From Phytoseiulus persimilis (taxonomy: Eukaryota; Arthropoda; Arachnida; Mesostigmata; Phytoseiidae): a DNA stretch of 64,000 bases. Below the pieces are notes generated by a model that did not search any database, had not been told where the DNA came from, and was given only the letters and a program-made list of their open reading frames with translations. This document shows positions 34,546 through 46,978 of this stretch, piece after piece. Position 1 is the first letter of the stretch. Each line of letters starts with the position of its first letter. The stretch lies in NCBI GenBank assembly GCA_037576195.1, contig CM075103.1, positions 8,742,001 to 8,806,000 on the forward strand, given 5' to 3'. The position numbers were made by a program, and so were the translations under genes.

Positions 34546-35404
34546 TACTTCCCAACTCTGGAGGGGTGATTCCGATACCAATCTGAGCAATACTTTCCAA
34601 CTCTGGAGAGTGATTCCGAGACCAATCTGAGCATTACTTCCCAACTCTGGAGGGGTGATTCAGGGGTCAATCTGAGCATTACTTTCCAACTCTGGAGGGG
34701 TGATTCCGAGACCAATCTGAGCATTACTTCCCAACTCTGGAGGGGTGATTCCGAGACCAATCTGAGCATTACTTCCCAACTCTGGAGGGGTGGTTCCGGG
34801 ACCAATCTTACCATGCTTTTTCAAGTCTGGAGAGGTGATTCCGGGACCAGTCTGACCATTACTTTCCAACTCTGAAGGGGTGATTCCGGGACCAATCTGA
34901 CCATTACTTTCCAACTCTGGAGGGGTGATTCCGGGACCAATCTGACCATTACTTTCCAACTCTGGAGAGGTGATTCCGAGACCAATCTGACCATTACTTT
35001 CCAACTCTGGAGGGGTGATTCCGGGACCAATCTGACCATTACTTTCCAACTCTGGAGGGGTGATTCCGAGACCAATCTGACCATTACTTCCCAACTCTGG
35101 AGGGGTGATTCCGGGACCAATCTGACCATTACTTTCCAACTCTGGAGGGGTGATTCCGGGACCAATCTGACCATTACTTTCCAACTCTGGAGGGGTGACT
35201 CTGGGACCAATCTGACCATTACTTCCCAACTCTGGAGGGGTGATTCCGGGACCAATCTGACCATTACTTCCCAACTCTGGAGGGGTGATTCCGGGACCAA
35301 TCTGACCATTACTTTCCAACTCTGGAGGGGTGATTCCGGGACCAATCTGACCATTACTTTCCAACTCTGGGGGGGATGATTCCGAGACCAATCTGACCAT
35401 GCTC

Positions 35405-35527
35405 TTCAAACCTATAATGCTGACCCAGTGAAGAGAGAGAAAAGTGCCTCGATGGCGGGGAGTACTGTCCAACCGCGCGCAGCGCGGCCGAGTCCAGTCG
35501 GCCAAAGGCCGGCTGGTGCATAATAAG
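35405..35527 (-). repeat. Leader repeat next to the main minisatellite
   Basis: Reverse-complement counterpart of 14395-14525 and 23680-23815, with the same hairpin core CGGCCTTTGGCCG. The minisatellite follows it in the same relative orientation as at the other two sites. Confidence 0.65.
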
Positions 35528-36835
35528 TAGGGACGCCATATGAGCGGACATTTTTTCCGCAAAAAGCGGACACGTGTCCGGCGGACATCCGAGGCAGAAA
35601 CGGACATTGGAAGCGGACATCCGTTATTTTCGCGATTTGAGCATGCCCTTTCAGTACACGATGCGTTTTATTAGCTGGGATTTCGGGCAGTCATATATGT
35701 ATGGAAGCAGGGCGATTCCGTTGTCATACAGACAGAGCTGCTAATAGAGCGATTGATGAATATTCTCCATTGTTTCAAGTTGTCGACAGGAAAACAGCGA
35801 AGCATATTTGACTTCCGTCCAGGTGACAGAGACACCGTGAAGCGAGAATCTCTTCACGGACGATGTTCTTTCCCTGATTTCGATCAGTAAATGTCACCTC
35901 GCATCATGCTGATCTGACGAGGAGGTCAGATTATTATCCGTGGGGATGTTTTTCAACGGACAAAAAATCTCTCGATCCCGGCATTGCGGGAGAGTGCATG
36001 ACGGAAGCGTCGAGAGTCGAGAGTCACGTGGAATCGGGGCTATTCGAGAAAATTTGCTTCAATCAGGCGGGGAGGTCTGACCTAATTTGGCTCTTGATCG
36101 AAACTAAAATGGATAGCCGCTCATTCATGGATTTCGGCCGTGAATCAAGCCACGATGAATTCCAGGAACTCAAAAATTGCCGAAACTGCTTTAAATCGAT
36201 TTTGGAGCTCTGCATCTTGAGCAAGAGCCCATAAGGCCGATATTTCGGCAGCTCTGCCTGCGAAACGAGACACGAAGATCTTGACTCTCTCGAGATTCTT
36301 GAAATGAATCTTCCCGACTCAGGGGAGAGCAATGATCAGAGGTGAGAACCTGGCGATCCGATCGTTTCCGCGGAATCATCATTTCATTCCCAGATCTTCC
36401 CGAGATGTAGACCTCCCGACGGCATATGATTTCGCTCCCCAACAGGAAGCACAAAGTCGAAGATGTATGAAGCCTCCCTTTCCAGAACCCATAGTTTCTT
36501 GACCGAGTCCCGGTCATTCACATCTACTTATCGATGCATCCAACCCGTCAACTCGACACCCCTCCATTCGATCCGAGGTCCCGGAGGGAAGCATCAGAGT
36601 TTGTCCCTGACTACGGAAATATTATATTATCTTTATATTATGAAGCGCAGTTGACGAACGGCTAAACTGTCTCTCTGGCTGAATCAACACCCCTCGGGAT
36701 TCGGAACAGCGCTCTCTTTCCCATGAAGTGCCTGCGAACTCTACGATTACTGTCGATCGCGAATAACACGGACCTTTGCCCTGAAAAGCTAGAAAGCGGA
36801 CGGACAAGGACATGTCCGCTCATATGGCGTCTCTA
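35528..36835. mobile_element. Nonautonomous hAT element D
   Basis: The ends are TAGGGACGCCATATGAGCGG and, read on the other strand, TAGAGACGCCATATGAGCGG. ATAATAAG stands on both sides (35520-35527 and 36836-36843), an 8-bp duplication. Subterminal GCGGACAT and GTCCGC motifs are repeated many times at both ends. The 1.3-kb interior has no recognisable transposase. Its TIR is clearly related to that of the element at 46.3 kb. Confidence 0.9.
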
Positions 36836-36843
36836 ATAATAAG

Positions 36844-38663
36844 TAAAGCAAATGAGAACATATCAAAACAGAAGGAGAAGCGAGACCAAGGCTGGATCTC
36901 GGATGATACTGCGGACACAGCAGTCTGGATCAACAACAGACAGACAATCACCGGAAGCAAGTCATCGAGAGGGCTCACCAATATCATGCTGGCGGGTGGA
37001 GATATGCACATCTCCAGCTGCTATTTCTCACCAAATAGGGATGTCGAGGAGTTCATTGAATACCTGCAAGATATCGAAGAGACTATCACAAGAACCAGGG
37101 GCCGAATCCTGATCGCCGGGGACTTCAACGCAGACTCGACCGCCTGGGGCGGAACAGAGACGGACACCAGAGGACGAGAGCTGGAGGAGATGATAGCGAG
37201 GAATGGACTTTTCATCATGAATGACGGAGAAACCCCTGCCCTCTGCAGAGGGCGATGCTCTTCGTTCACAGATCTACTCCTCACAAGGACTCCGACCGAC
37301 ATAACGGGCTGGAGGGTCAGGGACGACCTGGAAACTATGAGCGACCATCTGTATATAGAATACAATGTAAAGTTGATCACGGCAACGGAACCGGAGGAAC
37401 CAGGCCAAAGATGCGGTGTCAGGAACCTGAATCGCGAAGCCCTCCTGATGCACATCGACCGGAGGTGCAAGGAGCTTCGAGAGAGAGACCTGCTGATTGA
37501 CGAACACATCATAAATGACATACTCACAGAAGCATGTTCGGAGGCGCTCCCTCGGATTTCTCCACATGTCCGCAGGAAGAAACCTTCATACTGGTGGACG
37601 GAGGAGGTGGCATGCCTCAGAAGGGAGTGAATCGAAGCAAGTAGACGCTTCACTCGATCAAGAAGGACCACCACCGCAGCGCCTGAAGTAACGGAGGCAC
37701 AACGGAGGAGCTATTGCGAGGCAAAGCGGAAGTTCCGCGTAGGTATCCTGAATGCGAAGAGGGCAAGTTGGCGTGAGCTCGTCGACAAGCTACGAGAGGA
37801 CATTTGGGGGCTCCCTTACAAAATTGTTCGCGAAAAGCTTGGACAGAAACGGCTGAAGACTCCCACGGAAAAGATCCACGCAGCTGTCAACAAGCTGTTT
37901 CCGAGAGGACGTCTTCTCGACAGAGAACAATTCAACATTCGGTAAATAGAAATACCAGGGGTGTAAATATGAAACCGCCGTTTTTTTCTCGAAATGGATT
38001 TCCATGAATTTTCTTTAGCGTAGCAAGTATCTCATTCAAAGTAGTTGCCGTCCTTAGCTACACACTTGGACCACCGGTCCTCGTTAGCGAAGTCACCGCA
38101 GCCGCAGGAAGAATCGCATCGGGCAAGGCCCCGGGTCCGGACGGAATTCCGCCGGAGGTTACCAAGATTCTTTTCTCCCGTTGGCCTGGGAGCGTGAGCA
38201 AGCTGGTGGAGAGGATCCTGCAGAGTGGAGTTTTCCTTCAGTCACGGAAGACGGCAACAGTAGTCCTTATCCCAAAGCCGTGGAAGAAGGACGCTTTTCG
38301 ACCGATTTGCCTCCTGAACACCTTGGCAACGGGAGTGGAAATCGTTATCAACCGGAGACTACAGAACGTGCTTGAAGAAGAGGACAGGCTGTCTGAGAAC
38401 CAGTTCAGCTTCAGACAGGGGCGTTCGACCATGTCAGCAATCGAAAAGGTTACGGCAACCGTCCTGGAGGTCTCGTAGATGTCTCATCATACTGCTAGAC
38501 GTCAAGAACGCCTTCAACTCCATAGAGTGGAGCGTGATTCTCGACAGCCTGAGGGGAAAAGGAGTTCCACCGTACCTTGCAGAGGAGAGAACTGAACTGT
38601 ACAGGGCTCCGAAAATCACAGACCGGCCACATGACTCAGACACCGATGACCAAGTAGCTCGAG
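36844..38663 (+). pseudogene. R1-clade non-LTR retrotransposon, 5' portion (broken)
   Basis: The endonuclease domain is in the frame ending at 37630, with SCYFSPN, LIAGDFNADSTAWGG, RGRELEEMI, SSFTDLLLT and the catalytic SDHLYIEY (usual SDH). The reverse transcriptase starts at about 38075: GKAPGPDGIPPEV, VLIPKPWKKDAFRPICLLNT, ENQFSFRQGRST. After a frameshift near 38475 comes LLDVKNAFNSIEW. The frame then jumps from PPYL to AEERTELY, so about 250-270 residues including YADD are deleted. The continuation lies beyond the Copia insertion at 49142. The ATG at 36812 lies in hAT D sequence and is not the real start. Confidence 0.85.
37948..38072 (-). mobile_element. mariner 3'-end fragment inserted in the R1 element
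   Basis: Read on the minus strand, this gives KCVAKDGNYFE followed by a stop, the usual end of mori/maT-type mariner transposases (W-x-K-C-x-x-x-x-G-x-Y-F). It runs out to a terminal-repeat-like CAGGGGTGTAAATATGAAAC at about 37953. It interrupts the R1 frame between FNIR and VSEVTAAAGRIASGKAPGPD. Only about 125 bp are left. Confidence 0.6.
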
Positions 38664-38817
38664 GGGACTGTCGAAATACAGCCATATTTCTGGGTAGCTG
38701 TAATTAGCCTGAAACACCGATGGTCCAGAATGCGAGGGCGTTCTGGCTCGACCTTCTTCTATGAGATACTGACATTGGCGTCCGTGAAGGACTTCCCTTC
38801 ACGAGAGTATTGTGAGG

Positions 38818-39270
38818 ACATGGAGGACTTCGACAACCTCAATGTAGGCTCACGAAACCGGAACCACGACGTCGGCGTGCTGAGGCCTGACGGTGAAAAC
38901 TACACCGAATGGGTTGTTTTCCGCGACTTTGGATGCAGACCCGTTCGCCCTCGATGTGACTCTGTGGAAACTAGTACCATCGCGAGCGATCTCCACGCAG
39001 TCATTCACCGCGAGGGAGGAATCCGGAAAATCCCTTGTGCCCCTAGTGACTGCTATGGGGATTGAAGCTCTAGTACCCACGAGGTGAGGGCTCTGTCCAT
39101 GGAGCTCCAGACTTCCCATGGAGAACAGCATCGCAGAAGCATTCATAACCGTAGGGCCAGCATAAACCGAACGGTCACCAGTTCAAGCGAGAGATCCTGT
39201 TTCAATTGTGGAAGGTCAAATGATCAGACTGCACAAGTTCGGGCCCCAATTCAGAGAAGGACCTCAAGCT
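38818..39270 (+). pseudogene. Copia gag remnant
   Basis: The frame starting MEDFDNLNVGS is followed, in another frame near 39195, by a zinc-knuckle-like CFNCGRSNDQ. The second half of the CCHC knuckle is not clear. Stops and frame changes prevent a complete protein. Confidence 0.5.
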
Positions 39271-39347
39271 GATAACAGCAAGAACATCGTTCACAAGGTC
39301 CTCCACAATCCCACCGATACCAGCATGTACGTCCCGGAGGACGGCCC

Positions 39348-39698
39348 TTGAATCGACAACAGCAATCATGTGCGAACAGCACTGAAGCTCGCGTTGACGA
39401 AGCTCTCTACTGTGAGACAGGTATTGTAAAGACTAGCAACGTACCAACCGATAATGAATATTCCGTGGACAGTGGAATGAGTTCTCATACGATCAACTAC
39501 ACGCCCTATCATCAGCCACGAGAGATCAAATTGAGTGGTTCTAGAGCCCTGAGCGCTCCTGGGTTCGGAACTGTTAGTTTGAGTTCAATCTACAACGAAC
39601 GTTCTCAGACTGTGCAGCTGAATGAGGTGTTGTATCTCTCACAAGTCCGACGAGATATCATATCAGTCTTCTGTCTTATCAGTGTTAAAGCTGGCTGA
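39348..39698 (+). pseudogene. Copia protease remnant
   Basis: YSVDSGMSSHTI matches the Copia protease core (usually DSGASSH), followed by LNEVLYLSQVRRDIISV, the conserved LxxVLYVPxLxxNLxSV pattern. The frame ends at a stop at 39698. Confidence 0.7.
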
Positions 39699-39921
39699 AG
39701 ATGACTTCGAGATGAGTGTTCTTCAAGACTACAGCACCTTGAAACAACGGAACATGACTCTTCAGGAGAACGTAAGAAGGGTCTCTACGAGCTTACGCTT
39801 TACCTACACTCCTGAAAGAAATGAAGCTGAAGGCAACAAAAGTGTCAGCCTTGCGCAGAAGCACCGAACAAACACTCACATCAACGTAGGAAACGTAGGA
39901 TAGCTGAAGTCAATGTTTGAG

Positions 39922-40284
39922 AGAGAAGGATATTAAGTGATCCCAGAATTTACCAGCTGTGAAAGCTGTGTTGACGGAAAGATGCATCGAGCTGGCTACC
40001 GGCAGACGCCTAGCAGCAGACTTGCCCCTCGCATTGTTTGGATCAGCTGCTATGTCCGTGCCGTAAGCACGCCTTCTTACGGAAAACATGACGCATACCT
40101 CACATTGACTTATGACCGCAGCTGTATCCGTAAATCGTACCTCCTTCAAAATGCATCCGAAGTCTTTGATCGGATTGGGGATATGCTCAAACGGTTCTAC
40201 AGCCGCAAAGCTCACGAGATCGAGCTCGACCAGCGAGCTATCGCCAGAACCGTTATCAACATGAAGGGAGATGGACCGAGTTGA
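39922..40284 (+). pseudogene. Copia integrase remnant
   Basis: CESCVDGKMHRAGYR is the pre-integrase finger signature (CxxCxxGKMHR). It is followed by VSTPSYGKHDAYLTLTYDRSCIRKSYLL and SEVFDR, the integrase core pattern. The second catalytic Asp (usually in DDxSR) appears changed to YDRS, so this copy is catalytically dead. Confidence 0.7.
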
Positions 40285-40986
40285 AGAATCCTCGAACTCG
40301 GAACCAAGGTAGTTCATCGAATGCGTGACATCACTGGACATGAACCAGTTCTACCCCATGGAAACGCTAACCAGCGTCCTTCACTGTCACCAGATAAACC
40401 CAGCTTCAACGGACATCATCGGGCTTCCCTTACCCAGAAGAAAACGTGCCCTCTCCCAGGAAACATCGACGATCGAGACAGCGTCAGAGAATGGCAATTG
40501 GAGTGGAGTGAGAAAATATGATAGGATGATGAGTTAGGAAGTTAGGAGTGGCTGTCGATCGCGTATCCAGCACTCAGATCCTGCCTGCCATAGGTCCGCG
40601 CGGACAAAATAGGCAAGGACAAAGGATTAAGACGAGGGATGCACGTATGATTCAAGAAGCAGAGATACCTCGTGGCTCGTAGCTAATAGCTCAGAGCTTG
40701 TGAAAGCCAGATCGCATTGAGGCTTGAATAGCCCACTGTGTCTCCAGTAGTACTACGACTGATAAGATCATCATGAAACTAGGCAGTTCGAACCCACAGG
40801 TAGACGTAGCTCCCCGCCTAGAGGATAATGAAAACTCGAAACATACACAGGAAAATGAATGAAGATGGCTCATGAAATTGGATGGTTCGGATCGAGCCAG
40901 TATGACAAGCTGTTAGATCCAGCTCCAGGACTGCATGTACTGTTGAGCCCCTCGGTTTCTCCTTGGAATCAGACAAGGATTGAAAC

Positions 40987-41960
40987 ATGATGAGGAAAAA
41001 GGCGAGGCTTCAAGTACCAGATTGTGATCAGAGACTTGGCATCACTCTCGAAAGCCTTTACAGCCCTGTGGCGAGACTTGCAACTATACGGTCAATATTG
41101 TCTGTCTCGGCCAAGGAGCAATCACGTCTCACTCAGGCAGATGCGTGCACCGAGCACCTCTCAGCTCCTTCGGGTGCGGAGCTAGCAATAGAGGTCGCGA
41201 AGTCTATGAGACAGCAAATGTGACTATCATCGAGTAATGCACTGCTGAGGACGCAAAGGACCCTTGTCTGTCCTTCTCGAATCCCCCTCAGAGAGTTTCG
41301 TGTCCAAGCATGATCGTTTGATCGACTTCAGCAATGGCAAATGTTTGTGGATACAGTTTAGAAACTCCACAACTCACCTCGAAATGGTTTGAGTTCGTCT
41401 ACGGATTGAGATCGAAAATCTCTCCAGACTGAGGGATACGGATCAATCAGACTCAGTTCGAAGCTGAGACTTTAAATCGCCTCCGAATGTCAATCTGAGA
41501 TGTGTTCCCGACTCCCACCGATGTCACGTTCAGGTTTGCATTCGGGAAAGTGTCGATCTCACTTTGGAGTATTGTCAGCGCATTGGAGTCTCCTAAGTAA
41601 GCACCAATCGCAAGAAAGGATAATATCAGTTATGTAGGAGGTTTTCTATCGAGAAGTCCAGAGAAACCTATACGTCATCTGTGGTATGCAGTCTTCTCCC
41701 GCTACTTCCCGGTTCGATCATCACGGTTCTACTCTATCGCGGTTTTCCCGAGTCGACCGAAATAGGTCATCGAAACCAAGAACAGGTTATTCATCGAACA
41801 GAACTTCTGAAACTGTATTGATCGTGAGGTAGGCGTACCAGTTCGAGAGGGACTGTACTCGCCAGATATGACGCCTACTGCAAAACAGATTGGGCTGATT
41901 GTATTGTTATTGGGGCTTTCAGAAGCATGGAAAGTGCAGTCATTACCCGCAGTGAAACTA
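40987..41960 (+). pseudogene. Copia reverse transcriptase and RNase H remnants
   Basis: 40987-41223 gives KARLQVPDCDQRLGIT and ESLYSPVARLATIRSILSV, the KARLVxxGxxQ and YSPVAR signature. Beyond it only out-of-frame scraps remain, until YDAYCKTDWADC near 41865-41900, which resembles the RNase H block (YCDADWAG). The YVDD box was not found. Confidence 0.6.
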
Positions 41961-44900
41961 GCTGACCAGTCACGCTCACGTTTTGTGTTTGTGTTGATAA
42001 TACTGGGCACCCTTAGCTGTTCACGAGGATTCAGGTAACCAACTGTGGGGAGCATATTGAGACCAGGCGATCTTTATTTCTACGAGAACATGGAGTTGAT
42101 GAGTTCAAGATGAAGAGATATTCCACCGATCAGCATATTCCATAGCCGGGGACTCACTACGCTCGCCTACAGAAACGAGCAGGACTTGTGGATCACGATA
42201 CTAAATAGAAACATGTGGATTCTCCTGCTGGCTGCTCATCACCAGCCACGCTGTTCCAGTAAGGCTCTGGGAGTTCACCATCTTTCACCAAACTGGAAGT
42301 ACCGTCAGGGATTCCCGAGTTAAGTCCGAATGATTTCCCAGGAAATTGTCCCTCAGCTAGCACAACCTGTATAGAGAGAGCGTCAACGGAGATAGCATGC
42401 CTGCTATCGAATGGAACCTGTTTAGGCGAATATGACATCCGGATTGCATATCAGCTATACGAGTCAAATCATTGACAACTTTTCCATGCATGGAAAACTT
42501 TCTCACACTCTGCGCCGCGAGCGTGAGAAACTCATGATTGCTTACAGCACCTCTGACTGCGAGAGTTGTTCGCTCCAAACCAGGCGACGGTCACGCTACC
42601 AGCAGCCCGACAGAAACCAGCTTTCCTTCTCTGGCGTCCAAATACTCACTAGCTCTCCATGGAAAGTCTGTTGTAGAGAAATGTGGATGTAGATTCTCCC
42701 CATTTCTCCCGATTTCTGAGGAAAAGTGATCCCAACATTTCATACAAAATCAACTTCATTCAGTCGTAGGTGATGAAAATCCTGAAGTCGCGCCCTGATT
42801 CTGTTGTGAATTGGCTCTATATTTTCATTGGGGAACGCTCACGACTCTGCACCTATGCGTCGCTGAATAGAAGTACGGAAGTAATTGTAATTGTTCCTCA
42901 GAAACTTGTCCCGGATAGTGGGAATGGATGGACTCATGGATGGAGCAGTGGTAAGCGGAACAGTGTTGGGAGTTCCGATGCTGCTCACTACGGTTGAACT
43001 CTGAGTGCTCGAAGCACTAATCCTTGATTCACCGATCGTGGTTTCGGAGGCTGTTCTATCAAGAGACAACTTGCTAGTCAACAAAACGCCATGCCTTATC
43101 GTGGAACTCTGAAGAGAAAAGAGACTGATTGCTTAAGCTTGAAGTGGAATGGGTAACAAACGACCCTGTCCCAAGGCCTCCGTGTCGAAGTCTGATACTT
43201 TCTGAGGTGGTTGTCCAGCAATTCTGCCGCTGATATTCTCAAGCGCAGTAAGAACTCTGGAACTCATGATTCCAAACAACCCACTGAACTAAAAATCAAA
43301 TGAGGCTGTGAACTCAGATGCAATGCTCATCAGAGTAGATTCGATTCGAAGAAGAATCAGCGCTCATGCCTACAGGAATGGTTGACGATGGCGCCAGAGT
43401 CGCGCGATCTGAAATTTCTATCTTGGTAACAACGATGACAAGGGTGATCACTTCCAATTCAGTGAAGTTCATGGAAGATGAGTTGAGATTCCGTGGAGAA
43501 ACTCGCTCGCAAGGAGTTCGAGTCACCACTGACCACGACACGCCGTCAGTTCTCTTTGGTTCTGAACAGACAGTGACGACTAAGCTTTGTTGAATTAGCA
43601 AAAGCACGCCTGTAGAAATGGTCTTGGAAAAGAAACTGAATGGCAGAAGATGAGCTTGACTTCTAATGTTGCCGAGAAGCTATTATGGATTTTCTGAGGC
43701 GGCATTATGTTTCGCACGTGCTTGGAACCGAAGTCAATAACACCCTGCTCCCCTGCTGCTGTTTACGGTTCAAGCTGGTAGAAATCCTTCGAGGTCCCTG
43801 TCAGAGAAATCCATGCCCTAGTGGATGAATGAACAGGTCACTGTACGGAGGCCATGCGTATAAGCCACTGACTCTGTCAACACTGGGTATTGACTCAAAA
43901 GAGAATCACGCTCGACGAATATCTCGAGACAAGCCGTGATTGACACGTCATCATGTGGAGTATGGAATCCATGATGGACATTGCTTGGTGCTGTCAACAA
44001 GTGGTCCTATCCTTTGTGAAACAGGAGAGTGGGTTCCTGAAGCAGGGATAACTCACTCCAGTCGAGGAAGGGTTTTGGAGTATCCCTCAGGATAGATGAC
44101 TCTTGATCATCATAAAATGGTGTATTAATTGAGTAAATCATAAGCTGTGAGAGTTGACTTGGCAGGAACGCATTCAGTCCGGAGAAATCATTGAGGACAT
44201 GAACAAGGTAATAAGCCTTCCTGAGCACCTCACCATTTAGGGATTCAAGTTGACGATCTGATCAGCTGTTCTTCATTGACTCTACCTAGTGCATGTACTG
44301 AACGTACAAATTGAACCCGCGGAGAATCGTGAGAGGGTAAAATTCGAGTCTCCGAGTAACAGAGGACTGGTAAAGAGGCAAGGTACGAGAACAGAGGTGA
44401 AGCTACGTGCACAATGACATGAGACATTGAAGATTGTCTGAACATGTCGGCATGATTGAAACAGCACGCATGATGAATCTCGTATCGAAAATGAAGGAGA
44501 AAGGGATAATTTCGAAAATCTCTCAGGTTTATTACAGCATTTTGCTCTAGGATCCTATGGCGATTGTGATCGAATAATCAATCTCATATTCCTCTCTCCC
44601 TCGACCCTGCTTATGAATCTGGCGGGCTGAATCCTACCGGAAGTTGAGATAGAGGGAGGAGAGTTCTTTGGTTGGAGTTCGCGTGGGAGCGATTTTATGC
44701 TAGTGATTCTCGAATAAACTGAGATCACACCCACCGAGGCAAAACGAATGCTTTGGGGAATGCTTCGCACACACCTCACTGATGGGCGAACTGACCAACG
44801 TGGATCTTGCTGATGCATGGGAGGATGAATTGATCCTAGGATTCAAAAGGATATTCCTCACCCAAAAGCCTGCAGGAGATCAGGGGTTATGTATGACACC

Positions 44901-46280
44901 CAATCAGTTTTGATCTCGGTGAAACCTGTTCAAATGAGCAGACAAGAGCACCAGACTCCCGAGGAGGTCAGGTTGGAAGTATGAATCGTGTTGGATTCTT
45001 CCCAATGATAAAAACGACCTGGAAAAAATCTCACTAGAAGGTAATCTCTGAAGTCTCACGTGAGAAGCTCATCTGAATACCTGAGTGATTGAAAAGTTCC
45101 AGAAGCAGCAAAACTGAAAACAAGGCAGAGCATTCCGATGGACGTGTCGTTCGTATTTGACATTCTCGCAGAGAGCAAATGCAGAGCTGTCTCTCGAGAA
45201 CCTCGATTGCTCATGTCCTTGATCCTGACTTGAACAACCGAGACCCGGAACGTGGTCTCCATGTGAGAACCAGTTCCAGCTTGTCGAGACTGCGATTTGA
45301 GGGGTGTTCTTGGTCTGGAACTCATCAAACATCGTTAACAGCCCCACAGACATCGAAGATGTTCAAGTGCAAAGGACGAATGTGCTAAACGGTTACAATA
45401 TGAGCACCAGACTCATTTTCAGCATACCCGTAAGCCAAAATGGTTGAGCTAACGTAACAGTTTGGACTATCCTCCCAGTACAGGCTTTTTCAAGACTGAG
45501 TTAGACTGTACTGATCTGATCCCTGATAACGCTGCCGATGTTACCGGTAAAAGCTCCAAAAATGAAAGATGAACGGAGCATGTTTGCTGACCAGAGTGTT
45601 CTGCGACGAACATGAAGAGGGTTGACTTGACGCGATCACAGCTGTCGTAGCTCATGGGTTGGGTTTATGGGTTTCTTGATCTTGACTCGGTTCGAGATAT
45701 GTACAAGTTTGCATTCTGTCCGGGTCAGCCTTTCATTTCAGGTGAAAGCTACGAATTATCGTTGCCTCTCAGTTTGCTGTCTAAAAGAGAGATCGAACTT
45801 GGCTGAATTCTATCGAACAAAATCAATGCAGTAACATCAACTCTGAACCAACGGTTCTGATGTTTCACGGTCTAACGCCTTGAAGTGGCTGATCGTGACA
45901 AAGCATTGTAATGGCCGGAGTAGAGAAACCAACGGTTCGGTTGTCACCTCTGCGCCATGGTATTGTACATTACAACGTTCCAAAGTCCTCCTTCGCAAAG
46001 GTTACGCAAAAACAAGGACCTCATTCTTGGCGTTTGTGAGAGAATAATCGAGGATCCAAGTTACACGCCCAAAGCAGAAAGTGGAATGCTCGCTTGGGAG
46101 CACATCATCGCATCAGAAACGGAAACGGAACACGACGAAGTCGCTCAAGAGGACATTCCTGTCCCGATTCAGAACAGCTCTTCATCGATGATGAAGAAGG
46201 ACCTAACATGCATTGCCAGAGGATATCTCCTGGTCTGTCACCAAGTAGACGTGATCGAGATCCTCGGAAAGGATCATGAG
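41960..46280. other. Unresolved Copia interior
   Basis: 4.3 kb without a convincing gene. Possible scraps: VITSNSVKFMEDE at about 43425 (like the post-integrase VxxSRDVxFxE box), NVAEKL near 43670 (integrase-like) and a gag-like GLLQHFALGS near 44530. Their order does not fit one Copia element, so a second, scrambled copy may be nested here. Frame 45957-46283 (108 codons, acidic C-terminal part) looks coding but I cannot name it. Confidence 0.35.
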
Positions 46281-46978
46281 TAAGGCTCCCATATGACCGG
46301 ACATGTCCTTTTCCGTCCGTTTGTCCGGTTTTCTTGAGCAACCGAGGAGATGTCCGGTTTTCAGGCTCCCAGATCGAGTGGCCAACCATGACTTTAAATG
46401 AATTTCCCCATCGAAAAAAAACCCCATCGGTGGGTTTCGGGCAACAGAGCGCGAAATGATCCCGGGATTGTAAGGGGATGAGTGAAGAGCGGTTTTCTAG
46501 CAGCCGGAATATCGATCCTCGCTCTTTATCTGCGGAGCGATGGAGGTAATGCCCTCTGGCGGCCTCGTCGATATGAAACCACCTGAGCCAGTGATCACAC
46601 GCTGGGGTACATTTCTGAGCTACGCATTTCACCCTCATGAAAAGTTTGAGGGAATCAAATTGTTCGTCTCGAAGATCCTTGCAGTTCTTTTCCATTCACA
46701 AGATCCTTTTTCCGGACAGGAGACACAGCTTGTCACGATCGAACACGAAGAGGCCCCCATCGATACAGTTTATGCGGACCTACTTTTCGACGAATAAAAA
46801 GCCTGTGACCTTAGCAAGTCCGATAAAAGGGATCCTCATTCAATCCTCTCAAATGCTCAATTTATCTAGAGAAAGTCCGAAATTCGGATGTCCGTCTCCT
46901 TGACCGGTTTCAGGCAAAATGTCCGCCGGACAAATGTCCGCTTTTCGCAAAAAAATGTCCGGTCATATGGGAGCTCTA
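46281..46978. mobile_element. hAT element E, internally deleted, with transposase scrap
   Basis: The ends are TAAGGCTCCCATATGACCGG and, on the other strand, TAGAGCTCCCATATGACCGG. ATCATGAG stands on both sides (46273-46280 and 46979-46986). GTCCGG-type subterminal motifs recur. Frame 46540-46797 includes KPPEPVITRWGTFLSY, the L-P-x-x-P-V-x-T-R-W-G-T-W block of CGGBP1-related hAT transposases. This ties the TIR family to that transposase branch. Confidence 0.9.

Larger units (their letters stand above)
30590..35400. repeat. 45-bp minisatellite array, interrupted twice
   Basis: Nearly homogeneous 45-bp units, core CTGGAGGGGTGATTCCG then ACCAATCTGACCATTACTT. They occupy 30590-32093, 32410-32712 and 34549-35400, in total roughly sixty units. 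Since 45 is divisible by three, long frames run through it on both strands; these are not called as genes. Units at 31140-31440 and 32430-32712 alternate between two variants (GAGACC with CTTCCC, GATACC with CTTTCC), giving a 90-bp higher-order repeat. About 300 bp near 31770-32060 recur at 34785-35080. A solo LTR and an R1-type element split the array. Confidence 0.95.

Noticed and set aside
30519..35607. Long open frames of up to 379 codons with 15-residue repeats on both strands
   Set aside because: They arise because the minisatellite unit is 45 bp, a multiple of three, and lacks stops in several frames. Many frames on both strands are open at once, so there is no sign of coding.
36812..36843. 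ATG at 36812 as start of the R1 endonuclease protein
   Set aside because: The first residues (MSAHMASL) are encoded by the terminal repeat and TSD of hAT element D, so the reading-frame fusion is accidental.
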